From UBA1163 sp049513055 (GTDB lineage: Bacteria; Desulfobacterota; BSN033; UBA1163): 24,444 nt of DNA. Shown in pieces: positions 1 through 7,574 of this stretch. Position 1 is the first letter of the stretch; every line of letters begins with the position of its first letter. A model generated the notes under the pieces. That model was not told the DNA's origin. It saw nothing but the letters and a program-made list of their open reading frames with translations, and made no database searches. The DNA is taken from positions 1 to 24,444 of the forward strand of contig JBEKWN010000050.1 in assembly GCA_049513055.1 (NCBI GenBank), read 5' to 3'. A program made the position numbers and the translations under genes.

Positions 1-39
1 GGAGATTAATGACCAAGAAGTTTCATTTATATTTTTGAC

Positions 40-76
40 TTGACAAGTTTTGTTATATGTTATATGTGATAACATC
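40..76 (+). promoter_or_regulatory. Candidate promoter with an inverted-repeat operator in front of the GntR gene
   Basis: TTGACA at 40-45 matches the -35 consensus. Possible -10 elements are TATATG at 61-66 (short 15-nt spacing) or TATGTG at 63-68 (17-nt spacing). TGTTAT at 51-56 and ATAACA at 69-74 form an inverted repeat with a 12-nt gap, and TTATATG is also repeated directly within it. GntR/FCD regulators commonly bind dyads over their own promoters, so autoregulation is plausible. No Shine-Dalgarno sequence is seen before the ATG at 77. If the 63-68 element is used, the transcript would start at or very near that ATG. The positions are seen; the function is inferred. Confidence 0.4.
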
Positions 77-751
77 ATGATTCTAGAAACAATTCCTACC
101 AAAACATTGAGGCAGATGGTATATGAACAGCTCCGCAACAAAATCATAACAGGAGAGATCTTACCAGGCGAGTGCCTAACTCACCGCGGACTTGCTAGCG
201 GGCTCGGTGTGAGTTTAATGCCGGTTCGAGAAGCACTATGGCAGCTCGAATCGGAAAGAATAGTTGTCATTGAGAACAATAAGAGGGTTTATGTGAATAA
301 GTTGAGCTTGCAGGAATTGGAGGAAGCACTCAAAATCAGGCTCTCGTTGGAATCGATGGCAGTGGAGAGGGCTTGTGAATTGCGGCAGGAAGGATCCATG
401 CCGACGTTGGAAAAATTAATAGAGGAAATGGGAAATGCGTTAAAAAGCCCAAAGGAATTTATGAAGCTGAATGCCCAGTTTCATTTCACGATTTATTCGT
501 ATGCTGATTCTCCCATACTGCTTCAAATCATCGATTGGATATGGTCCCGAATCGGGCCTTATTTATTTATTTTCATCTCTAAGGGAGACTTACATTTGTC
601 GCACAAGTTCCATACGGGTATGTACCACGCTTTAATTGAAAGGGATAAGAAAGAGATGAAAGAATGGCTGCGGAAGGATCTGGAAGAAGCTGCGAGGTTT
701 ATTGCTCCGTTCTTAGGAGAAAGCGACAGTGGAGGCTTAGAAGGAAAATAG
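77..751 (+). CDS. GntR family transcriptional regulator, FCD (FadR-C-terminal) subfamily
   Basis: This is a predicted cytoplasmic DNA-binding regulator of 224 aa from the ATG at 77. The frame is open back to a TTG at 50, but that TTG lies inside the putative promoter/operator, so I prefer 77. The N-terminal winged helix-turn-helix spans about residues 10-72 and carries the typical GntR pattern (EQLRNKIITGEILPG, then LASGLGVSLMPVREAL, then a beta-wing with ENNKRVYV). The rest is an all-helical FCD ligand-binding domain with NAQFH near residue 136 and HALIERD near residue 190, which correspond to metal/ligand-binding positions. The final FCD histidine appears to be missing, and the usual Asp before FH is Asn. 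It stands directly upstream of the dehydrogenase operon in the same direction and is the obvious local regulator. The inducer is unknown; FCD proteins usually sense small carboxylic acids. Confidence 0.9.
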   Translation: MILETIPTKTLRQMVYEQLRNKIITGEILPGECLTHRGLASGLGVSLMPVREALWQLESERIVVIENNKRVYVNKLSLQELEEALKIRLSLESMAVERACELRQEGSMPTLEKLIEEMGNALKSPKEFMKLNAQFHFTIYSYADSPILLQIIDWIWSRIGPYLFIFISKGDLHLSHKFHTGMYHALIERDKKEMKEWLRKDLEEAARFIAPFLGESDSGGLEGK

Positions 752-762
752 GAAATTGAGAA

Positions 763-785
763 GTGCGATCATAGCGCGCGTTTTT
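763..785 (+). terminator. Weak candidate intrinsic terminator after the GntR gene
   Basis: GTGCG at 763-767 can pair with CGCGC at 775-779 (five pairs, one of them G-U) around a 7-nt loop, and GTTTTT follows directly. The stem is short, so termination may be partial. Its position 12 nt after the regulator stop fits a monocistronic regulator followed by a separate operon promoter. Confidence 0.35.
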
Positions 786-791
786 GAATAG

Positions 792-831
792 TTGACCAAG
801 ATATACTAATACGATTTATTTTAGGATGGAG
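792..831 (+). promoter_or_regulatory. Possible promoter and ribosome binding site of the dehydrogenase operon
   Basis: TTGACC at 792-797 is separated by 17 nt from TTTATT at 815-820, a modest match to a sigma-70-type promoter. GGAG at 828-831 lies 6 nt before the ATG at 838. This spacing favours 838 over the ATG at 826, which would place the ribosome site at the codon itself. The 9-mer TGACCAAGA occurs here at 793-801 and again upstream of the regulator at 10-18. That could be coincidence or a shared binding half-site. Confidence 0.3.
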
Positions 832-837
832 ATTGAA

Positions 838-1812
838 ATGATACCGAAGGAGAAATCGGTGGAATTGTATGAGACCATAGTTCGGATCCGTTTCTTTGAG
901 GAGAAGGCGGTTGAGCTTTTCTTGAAAGGGCTTCTACCTGGGTTCCTCCATTCTTCTCTTGGGCAGGAAGCCATTTCCGCGGGTGCTTGCTCGACTTTGA
1001 GGGAAGATGACTATATCATTAGTACACATCGGGGCCACGGGGACATCATTGCTAAAGGTGCACGAGTTGATCGGATGATGGCTGAGCTATTTGGCAAAAA
1101 AACTGGCTATTGCAAAGGTAAGGGCGGTTCTATACACATTGCTGACTTAGATCTAAATATCCTCGGTGCCACAGGGATTGTAGGCTCCGGTCTCTGCATC
1201 ATTAATGGCGCTGCGCTGGCATGTCAGATGAAGGGGACCGATCAAGTGGCCATCTGTTTTTTCGGTGATGGAGCGTCAAATACAGGGGCGTTTCACGAAG
1301 GCCTCAATTTGGCGGCGATCTGGAACCTGCCGGTGATATTTATTTGCCAGAATAACCTTTACGCTGAATCCACCCCCCAACGTGTTCACCAAAAGATTTG
1401 TGATGTCAGCGAAAGGGGTCTTGGATATGGTATTCGGGGCCAATGCATTGATGGGAATGATGTCATGGCAGTCTATGAAACAACGAGTGAGGCTGTGGAG
1501 AGAGCAAGGAAAGGGTTAGGCCCCACCTTGATAGAATGTAAAACCTATCGCTGGCTAGGCCATTATGTGGGGGATCCCAGCACCGCATATAGAACAAAGG
1601 GAGAGGTGGAAGAGTGGAAAAAGAGGGATCCTGTTAAACTCTACCGAGCAAAGCTCTTAGAGATGAAAATTTGTAGTGAAAAAGATCTGGCCGAGATTGA
1701 TCAAAAGATAGAAAAGGAGATTGAAGAGGCAGTTGTGTTTGCCCAAAGCAGCCCTGAACCCGAAGTGGAGGATGCGTTGGAGGATATTTACGTTGGTCCA
1801 TATATCCCTTAA
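838..1812 (+). CDS. acoA: Acetoin/2-oxoacid dehydrogenase complex, E1 component alpha subunit (thiamine diphosphate-dependent)
   Basis: This subunit performs the ThDP-dependent cleavage/decarboxylation step of a 2-oxoacid-type dehydrogenase complex together with the E1 beta subunit encoded next. The protein is 324 aa from the ATG at 838; an in-frame ATG at 826 would add four residues. The ThDP motif starts with GDGASNTG and ends with NN about 25 residues later (near residues 143-173). Upstream are the HRGHGD and KGKGGSIHI blocks typical of the family. The GHYVGDP and YR segment near residue 235 resembles acetoin dehydrogenase AcoA more than classical pyruvate dehydrogenase. It is the first gene of a run spaced by only a few bases. 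The true substrate could be acetoin, pyruvate or a branched 2-oxoacid; sequence alone does not decide. Confidence 0.92.
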   Translation: MIPKEKSVELYETIVRIRFFEEKAVELFLKGLLPGFLHSSLGQEAISAGACSTLREDDYIISTHRGHGDIIAKGARVDRMMAELFGKKTGYCKGKGGSIHIADLDLNILGATGIVGSGLCIINGAALACQMKGTDQVAICFFGDGASNTGAFHEGLNLAAIWNLPVIFICQNNLYAESTPQRVHQKICDVSERGLGYGIRGQCIDGNDVMAVYETTSEAVERARKGLGPTLIECKTYRWLGHYVGDPSTAYRTKGEVEEWKKRDPVKLYRAKLLEMKICSEKDLAEIDQKIEKEIEEAVVFAQSSPEPEVEDALEDIYVGPYIP

Positions 1813-1823
1813 AGGAGAAAGAG

Positions 1824-2798
1824 ATGAGGCAGATTACCTATCGGGAAGCCTTACGAGAAGGATTAAAAGAGGAAATGAGGAGAGATTCCAATGTCTTCCT
1901 ATTAGGGGAGGATATTGCAGAATTCGGGGGGAGTTACAAGGTAACGCAGGGTTTGCTTGAGGAATTTGGCCATGCGAGAATTCGAAATACTCCTATTTCG
2001 GAGGCGGCCATCATAGGGGCGGCTTTAGGAGCATCACTTGCTGGGATGAGACCTGTCGCTGAGCTAATGTATATTGATTTTTCCGGTGTAGCAATGGATC
2101 AGATCGTGAATCAAGTGGCGAAAGTGCGCTACATATTTGGCGGGAAAGCAAAGGCCTCCCTAGTGATTCGTACCCAGGGAGGAGCCGGAAGGTCGTCGGC
2201 GGCCCAGCATGCCCAGAGCCTTGAATCATGGTTCACCCACGTTCCTGGACTGAAAGTTGTAATGCCATCTACTCCCAAGGATGCAAAAGGGCTCATCAAA
2301 TCTTCCATCCGGGATGACGATCCGGTCTTTTTCATCGAACATAAACTTCTCTACAACGAGATCGGCCCTGTTCCAGAAGAGGAGTATCTGATCCCTATCG
2401 GTAAGGCTGATATCAAACGGCCAGGAAAGGATGTCACAATTGTAGCAACTTCTCGAATGGTTCTGAGAAGTCTCCGGGCGGCCGAGTTGCTTACCGAGGA
2501 AGGGATTGAGGCCGAGGTGATCGATCCAAGAACGCTTGTTCCTCTTGATGAAGAAACCATCTTTAACTCAGTTAAGAAAACGGGAAAGTTGGTGATTGTC
2601 CACGAAGCCTGCAAACGCTCAGGATATGGAGCCGAGATTGCGGCTCTTGTCTGCGAAAAGGCCTTCTACGATCTTGACGCCCCGATCAAGAGGGTTGCCG
2701 CATTTAACACCCCCGTTCCCTTTGCACCAAAACTTGAGAATTATGTAATTCCAGACGAGAAGGCGATTATCAATGGAGTGAAGGAATTATTCAGATAA
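1824..2798 (+). CDS. acoB: Acetoin/2-oxoacid dehydrogenase complex, E1 component beta subunit
   Basis: This is the 324-aa partner of the E1 alpha subunit; the two together form the alpha2beta2 ThDP enzyme. The N-terminal pyrimidine-binding region has LGEDIAEFGGSYKVTQGL, which contains the conserved glutamate of E1 beta, followed by the family block PISEAAIIGAALGASLAGMR. The C-terminal transketolase-like domain has DPRTLVPLDEETI and VIVHEACKRSGYGAEI. The start is the ATG at 1824, with AAGGAG about 7 nt upstream and an 11-nt gap after the E1 alpha stop, so translation is probably coupled. The length is normal for AcoB/PdhB. No frameshift or missing block is seen. Confidence 0.93.
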   Translation: MRQITYREALREGLKEEMRRDSNVFLLGEDIAEFGGSYKVTQGLLEEFGHARIRNTPISEAAIIGAALGASLAGMRPVAELMYIDFSGVAMDQIVNQVAKVRYIFGGKAKASLVIRTQGGAGRSSAAQHAQSLESWFTHVPGLKVVMPSTPKDAKGLIKSSIRDDDPVFFIEHKLLYNEIGPVPEEEYLIPIGKADIKRPGKDVTIVATSRMVLRSLRAAELLTEEGIEAEVIDPRTLVPLDEETIFNSVKKTGKLVIVHEACKRSGYGAEIAALVCEKAFYDLDAPIKRVAAFNTPVPFAPKLENYVIPDEKAIINGVKELFR

Positions 2799-2811
2799 GA
2801 GGAAGCGGCTG

Positions 2812-4026
2812 ATGGCAAAGGTAATCACTGTTCCAAGACTTGGTTTGACAATGGAAACAGCAACGGTCACCACATGGATGAAACAGGAGGGGGATATCGT
2901 TAACAAGGGTGAAGTCATCTGCATTATTGAAACGGACAAAGCCAGTTTTGACGTTGAGGCGCCCCAGTCAGGAGTCCTTGTGAAGGTGATGGCGGAAGAG
3001 GGAAGTGTGCTCCCTGTGGGAGAAGTTCTTGCGGTAATCGCCCAAACCGGAGAGAGCTTTGACCTTGAGAAGCTGATCCAACAGGCGAAAGCAGACATGG
3101 AAACTCCTGCGGCGGTGAAGCCTGCTGAAGCACGAGCGGTTGTAAGGGGACCCATACTCCCGAAGGAAAAAAGAGAGCTCAAGGTATCACCCTTAGCAAG
3201 GAGGATTGCCGAAGAAAAGGGTATAATGCTTGAAGATATCATAGGAACGGGGCCTGGAGGTAGTATCACAAAAGAGGACGTTTTGAGGGTCTGGGAGCAG
3301 AAGGGTTCGATCCCGACTCAACCCCTCATCGTTTCGAAGAAGATCCCGCTAAAGGGGATCAGAAAATTGATTGCAGATAGGATGTCTTTGAGCTGGCATA
3401 CGGCTCCAAGGGTGACGCAGGTGATGGAAGTGGACATGTCGGAAGCCATCCGTTTTAGGGAAGAGTGCTGGTCAGACTGGGAGGCGAAAGGGGTTCGAGT
3501 TTCGATCAACGATATTTTGATAAAGGCTGTCAGTTTAGCTTTAATGGAGAATCTGGAGATGAATTCGAGTCTAAAGGAGAACGAAATCGAAGTCTATGGC
3601 AATGTAAATATGGGTATAGCTGTTTCCGCAGAAAGAGGTCTGATTGTTCCTGTTCTCAGAAATGCCCATCAGAAGACACTTCTGGAGATTGCTCGGGAAA
3701 GTGCCATCCTCGTTCAAAAGGTTCGAGAAGGGAAAATCGGCCCTGATGAACTTAGTTTTGGGACCTTCACCATAACCAATATCGGCACTTTCGGCATCGA
3801 TTTGTTCACCCCGATCATCAATCCTCCTGAAAGTGCCATTTTAGGGGTGGGAAAATTAGAGAAAAAAGTGAAAGTGGTGGATGATGATAAGATAGCCATT
3901 CGCTCGGTCATGAACCTCTGCCTTGTTTTCGATCACCGTGTAGTTGACGGTGCCCCTGCAGCGAGATTTCTTGGGAGGGTAAAAGAGATATTAGAAAGAC
4001 CTGTTCAATTGAAGGAACTGAACTGA
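2812..4026 (+). CDS. acoC: Dihydrolipoamide acyltransferase (E2) of the acetoin/2-oxoacid dehydrogenase complex
   Basis: This is the core acyltransferase, which passes the acyl group from E1 to CoA through a swinging lipoyl arm. The 404-aa protein has the full E2 layout. A single N-terminal lipoyl domain spans about 1-78, with lipoylated Lys43 in ETDKASFDVEAP. A linker follows, then a peripheral subunit-binding domain at about 124-160 (VSPLARRIAEEKG, GTGPGGSITKEDV). The C-terminal catalytic chloramphenicol-acetyltransferase-like domain contains the active-site HRVVDGAPAARFL (His375, Asp379). The subunit-binding domain fits the E3 gene that follows 3 nt downstream. Known E2 proteins need lipoate attachment in trans; no lipoate ligase is in the window. 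Acyl specificity (acetyl or branched) is not visible. Confidence 0.94.
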   Translation: MAKVITVPRLGLTMETATVTTWMKQEGDIVNKGEVICIIETDKASFDVEAPQSGVLVKVMAEEGSVLPVGEVLAVIAQTGESFDLEKLIQQAKADMETPAAVKPAEARAVVRGPILPKEKRELKVSPLARRIAEEKGIMLEDIIGTGPGGSITKEDVLRVWEQKGSIPTQPLIVSKKIPLKGIRKLIADRMSLSWHTAPRVTQVMEVDMSEAIRFREECWSDWEAKGVRVSINDILIKAVSLALMENLEMNSSLKENEIEVYGNVNMGIAVSAERGLIVPVLRNAHQKTLLEIARESAILVQKVREGKIGPDELSFGTFTITNIGTFGIDLFTPIINPPESAILGVGKLEKKVKVVDDDKIAIRSVMNLCLVFDHRVVDGAPAARFLGRVKEILERPVQLKELN

Positions 4027-4029
4027 CCA

Positions 4030-5436
4030 ATGGAAGAAAGAAAATACGATGTCGTTGTTCTAGGTGGCGGCCCCGGTGGTTACGGGGGCGCAATTCGCGC
4101 AGCCATAAAGGGGTTGAGAGTTTGCCTTGTAGAGAGGGACCGCATGGGAGGAACCTGTCTCAACTGGGGTTGCTTTCCAACAAAATGTCTTCTACGGGAT
4201 GCGCAACTGTTTTCGGAAGTGAGAGAATCCCAATGGTTTGAAGGGGAATTGAAGATTAATTTTCAGAAAGTGATTGAGCGAAAGGATAATGTGATCAATA
4301 GCCTTATCCAAGGGATTGAGACAGTTCTTCTAAACCGAGGAGTAACCATCTTAGAAGGCGACGGCAAGTTTCTCGGTTCAAGAGATGTTATTGTAGAAAA
4401 AAAAGATGGTTCCGAAGTCAAACTGAATGCGGAAAGGTTCATCATCGCCACAGGAGCAAGACTCGATTTTTCTCCTTTTACACCCGATGGGGAAAGGATC
4501 CTAACTAGTCGAGATGCTCTGACCCTGAAGAAGTTGCCAAAAAGTATTGCCGTGATTGGCTGTGGAAGGCGAGGGGTCGAGTTTGGAAGCTTTTTTCGGA
4601 GCTTAGGTTGCAATGTGGTCTTAGTGGAAAAAAGTGAACGTATCCTTCTACAAGAAGATATCGAAATCTCTCATCGCCTTCGAAGAATTCTTGTAAACAT
4701 GGGCATCAAGGTTATTGTCAATGGAGAAGCAGTGGGGGCCGAGATAACTAGTGAGGGGGGCGTAGTGTTGACCCTTCTTACACCGAAAGGAGAGAATAAG
4801 ATCGAGGTGGAAAAGGCCCTGATTCCTGGAAAAAGGGTAGGAAATACACAGAATTTAGGTCTGGAACTGCTGGGGATTACCACCAAAGATCATTTCCTTG
4901 AAGTGAACACCAAATCCGAAACCTCTGTCTCTGGAATATATGCAACAGGGGATGTGAACGGTTTAGGTTTCTTCGCCCATAAGGCTCTTACTGAAGGCAT
5001 ATCCGTTGTAGATCACTTCACCGATAACTCGTTGAGAATCAATACCCTCCTCATCCCTCGCTGTACATACACAAATCCTGAAATTGGTTCCATCGGTTTG
5101 ACCCAAATGGAAGCAGAACGAAGAGAGGAGGAATTTACGATTGGGAAATTCCCCATGGGGGCGTCAGGAAGAGCGGCCACACTCAATCAGACTCAAGGCG
5201 TTATGAAGATTATTTCTGGTAAGAAATTTGGCGAAATCCTGGGAGTCCATATACTTGCCCCACAAGCAACTGAACTTATTTCTCTCGCATCGCTTGCAAT
5301 GCGGAACGAGTTGGGTATAGAAGAGTTGAAGGCTACGATGTATGGTCATCCAACTCTTTCCGAGGCTTTCTTTGAGTCTGCCCTGGACATTGGGGGAGAA
5401 GCAATACATTTCCTAAAAGGTAATGTGGAAGGATGA
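4030..5436 (+). CDS. lpdA: Dihydrolipoamide dehydrogenase (E3)
   Basis: This FAD- and NAD-dependent flavoenzyme reoxidises the dihydrolipoyl group of E2. It is 468 aa, the usual length. FAD-binding GGGPGG is at 12-17. The redox disulfide is in GGTCLNWGCFPTK (Cys43, Cys48), with Trp and Phe where most E3s have Val and Ile. The second dinucleotide motif reads GCGRRGVEFG instead of the common GGGxxGxE. The dimer-interface catalytic pair is in GHPTLSEAF (His440, Glu445); the usual preceding histidine is absent. The FAD-site block ATGDVNGLG and the YTNPEIGSIGLT block are present. The gene lies 3 nt after the E2 stop, completing the four-subunit set. These deviations make it a divergent, operon-dedicated E3. 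Confidence 0.93.
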   Translation: MEERKYDVVVLGGGPGGYGGAIRAAIKGLRVCLVERDRMGGTCLNWGCFPTKCLLRDAQLFSEVRESQWFEGELKINFQKVIERKDNVINSLIQGIETVLLNRGVTILEGDGKFLGSRDVIVEKKDGSEVKLNAERFIIATGARLDFSPFTPDGERILTSRDALTLKKLPKSIAVIGCGRRGVEFGSFFRSLGCNVVLVEKSERILLQEDIEISHRLRRILVNMGIKVIVNGEAVGAEITSEGGVVLTLLTPKGENKIEVEKALIPGKRVGNTQNLGLELLGITTKDHFLEVNTKSETSVSGIYATGDVNGLGFFAHKALTEGISVVDHFTDNSLRINTLLIPRCTYTNPEIGSIGLTQMEAERREEEFTIGKFPMGASGRAATLNQTQGVMKIISGKKFGEILGVHILAPQATELISLASLAMRNELGIEELKATMYGHPTLSEAFFESALDIGGEAIHFLKGNVEG

Positions 5437-5504
5437 CACTCACTGAAGTATTATTTCATCAACGGAGGTGCTTCAACAACTTGCAGTCATTTTGGTATGT
5501 CTAG
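5433..5504 (+). CDS. Possible 23-codon small ORF coupled to the E3 stop codon
   Basis: An ATG at 5433 overlaps the E3 stop in an ATGA arrangement, GGAAGG lies immediately upstream, and the frame stays open to TAG at 5502-5504. The predicted peptide begins MTLTEVLFHQRRC and has no recognisable motif. Overlap with a stop codon is typical of translational coupling, but a frame of this length is common by chance. I give it as a candidate only. Confidence 0.15.
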   Translation: MTLTEVLFHQRRCFNNLQSFWYV

Positions 5505-5521
5505 AGAAGGAGGTAACCAGA

Positions 5522-7540
5522 GTGAAAGTAGTAAAGTTTGTTGCCCGGGTGGATGAGGCAAAATGCACAGGTGCTAAGCTTGGTCGCGAAAGATGTGCCC
5601 CCGATAATTCACCTTATTGTCAGGCAACTTGCCCCGTGCATATAGACGTGAGAGGCTATGTTGGCTTAATTCGGGAGGGAAAATTTGACGATGCGTTAGG
5701 ATTAATTCGAAGGTACGTTCCCTTTTCAGGAGTCTTAGAGCGAATTTGCCCACGCCCCTGTGAATCCATGTGTAGGAGAGGAGAGGTTGACGATGCTATT
5801 GCAATCAATGCTTTGAAGAGAAGCGCCGATGATTTTGGAAAGGCTCAGAACCAGGAAGCATCCATTACTCCAAAGAAAGAGAAAATAGCCATAGTAGGTT
5901 CAGGACCGGCCGGCCTGACCACAGCATATTATCTAAGTAAAGAAGGATATCCAGTGACAGTCTTTGAAAAACTTCCCTTTGCCGGTGGCATGATGGCTGT
6001 TGGTATTCCCCAGTATCGGTTGCCCAGGGATATACTGGCTGCTGAAATCCAGGTTATTCAGGATATGGGTGTGGAGATCAAAACAGGCGTCACTTTTGGC
6101 GAAGAGATAACTTTTGACCACCTAAGAAAAGATGGTTACCACGCCTTGTTCTTAGCTACGGGTCTTCACCTTAGCCTGATGCTAAACGTGGAAGGGGAAG
6201 AACTTCCAGGAGTGTATAAGGGAGTAGAGTTCATTAAGGAAGCAATTTTGGGAAATCGGATAAGCGTGGGGAAGAAGGTAATAGTGATCGGCGGGGGAAA
6301 TGTCGCCATCGATGCAGCCCTCACGGCTAAGCGACTTGGGGCTCAGGAGATATCTGTCGTGTGCCTTGAAAAGCGCCAAGAGATGCCTGCATGGGAGTAC
6401 GAGATTGAAGAGGCCCTCGAAGAGGGTGTGACCATCATTAACAGCCTAGGGCCAAAAAGGTTTTTAAAGAAGAATGGAAAAAAATTGAGCATAGAACTCA
6501 AATGTTGTACAGCCGTATTCGATGAAAAAGGGGCCTTCAATCCTCGGTATGACGAGACCGACATGACAACCATGGAGGCCGATACAGTTATTATCGCTAT
6601 TGGGCAGACCAGCGATCTAGCCTTTGACAAAAAGGATGGGATCCCTATCACCACAGCAGGAGGACTAAAGGCCGATCCTCTTACCTTGCAGACTCAAATC
6701 GAGTGGGTTTTTGCGGGTGGGGATGCTCTTTATGGTCCGAAGACTGTTGTAGAGGCCATAGCTTGTGGGAAAAAGGCTGCGGAGAGTATCCAACGCTATA
6801 TCAGAGGCGAGGACCTGACTGCTGGCAGAGAGTGGGAAGGGCCATTCGAAACTAGTTTGGAGATAGATACGGGGGGTGTCAGTCTGACGAAGAGATGTGC
6901 TATGCCTACGCTGGATATAAGTCAGAGACAAGGAAACTTTCATGAGGTAAATTTGGGTTTGGAGAGGCAGCAGGCTATTGAGGAGGCTGAGCGCTGCCTA
7001 TCTTGCGAATGCCATATTTGCGAACTAGTATGTCCCACCGGAGCAATCGAAATCGTTGAAAGAAGGACTAAAGTGGATGAGAAAAAATGCGTAGCCTGCT
7101 GCAAATGCTGGGATGCATGCCAGCAAAATGGTATCCAAATGGTTCCTCGCCCCGAGCCAATCATATTTGGATTAGACCCGGCTGAGGTGGATCAAACAAG
7201 ATTGAAAGAACTTTGTATCAAGGCGAATCTTCATCCAAGACAATACCTCTGCTTATGTTCTGAAACTCGGGTGGATGAAGCTGCTGCAGCAGTTTTGAAA
7301 GGGGCTAAATCACCAGAAGAGATTTCTTTGATGACAGGAGCTCGTTCGGCATGCGGCGTATATTGCATGGAACCGATGTTAAGGTTACTAAAGGCTCACG
7401 GAGTGGAAATTATCCCGCCTAAAAGCTATCGGTGGTACAATATCACACCCTCTATTTGGGACGTTACGCCGGAGTTAGCTAAGAAATATCCTAATTATTA
7501 TCTTGAAGAGGACAAGAAGGTATTTAGGAAAATTCGGTAA
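5522..7540 (+). CDS. NAD(P)-binding flavin/Fe-S oxidoreductase: GltD-like core with ferredoxin and BFD-like C-terminal domains
   Basis: This is a predicted cytoplasmic electron-transfer flavoprotein of 672 aa from the GTG at 5522. AAGGAGGT at 5507-5514 lies 7 nt upstream, far better than anything before the GTG at 5468. Domains in order: a GltD-type N-terminal 4Fe-4S domain (residues about 15-105, cysteines including CQATCP and CPRPCESMC); an FAD fold with GSGPAGL at 126-132; an inserted NAD(P) fold with GGGNVAIDA at 257-265; an FAD closing motif FAGGDALYG near 397; a two-cluster ferredoxin (Cys492, 495, 500, 504 and Cys523, 526, 529, 533); and a BFD-like 2Fe-2S domain with CLC at 577-579 and CGVYC at 611-615. 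Relatives include glutamate synthase small subunit and NfnB-type proteins. There is no large GltB partner, so glutamate synthase is unlikely. A role in reoxidising the dehydrogenase complex or feeding low-potential electrons to a neighbour is inferred. Confidence 0.85.
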   Translation: MKVVKFVARVDEAKCTGAKLGRERCAPDNSPYCQATCPVHIDVRGYVGLIREGKFDDALGLIRRYVPFSGVLERICPRPCESMCRRGEVDDAIAINALKRSADDFGKAQNQEASITPKKEKIAIVGSGPAGLTTAYYLSKEGYPVTVFEKLPFAGGMMAVGIPQYRLPRDILAAEIQVIQDMGVEIKTGVTFGEEITFDHLRKDGYHALFLATGLHLSLMLNVEGEELPGVYKGVEFIKEAILGNRISVGKKVIVIGGGNVAIDAALTAKRLGAQEISVVCLEKRQEMPAWEYEIEEALEEGVTIINSLGPKRFLKKNGKKLSIELKCCTAVFDEKGAFNPRYDETDMTTMEADTVIIAIGQTSDLAFDKKDGIPITTAGGLKADPLTLQTQIEWVFAGGDALYGPKTVVEAIACGKKAAESIQRYIRGEDLTAGREWEGPFETSLEIDTGGVSLTKRCAMPTLDISQRQGNFHEVNLGLERQQAIEEAERCLSCECHICELVCPTGAIEIVERRTKVDEKKCVACCKCWDACQQNGIQMVPRPEPIIFGLDPAEVDQTRLKELCIKANLHPRQYLCLCSETRVDEAAAAVLKGAKSPEEISLMTGARSACGVYCMEPMLRLLKAHGVEIIPPKSYRWYNITPSIWDVTPELAKKYPNYYLEEDKKVFRKIR

Positions 7541-7574
7541 CATGGCTTCAATTTGACAATAAGGGAGAACAATT

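Noticed and set aside
1721..1960. 79-codon + strand frame across the E1 alpha/E1 beta junction
   Set aside because: It overlaps two clear genes in a different frame and shows no motif.
2787..3269. 160-codon minus-strand frame opposite the E2 gene
   Set aside because: It is the complement of a well-supported lipoyl/E2 coding sequence and is serine-rich, as expected for an antisense shadow.
5468..5521. GTG at 5468 as the start of the flavin/Fe-S protein
   Set aside because: AAGGAGGT sits 7 nt before the GTG at 5522, and the extra 18 residues do not resemble the family N-terminus.
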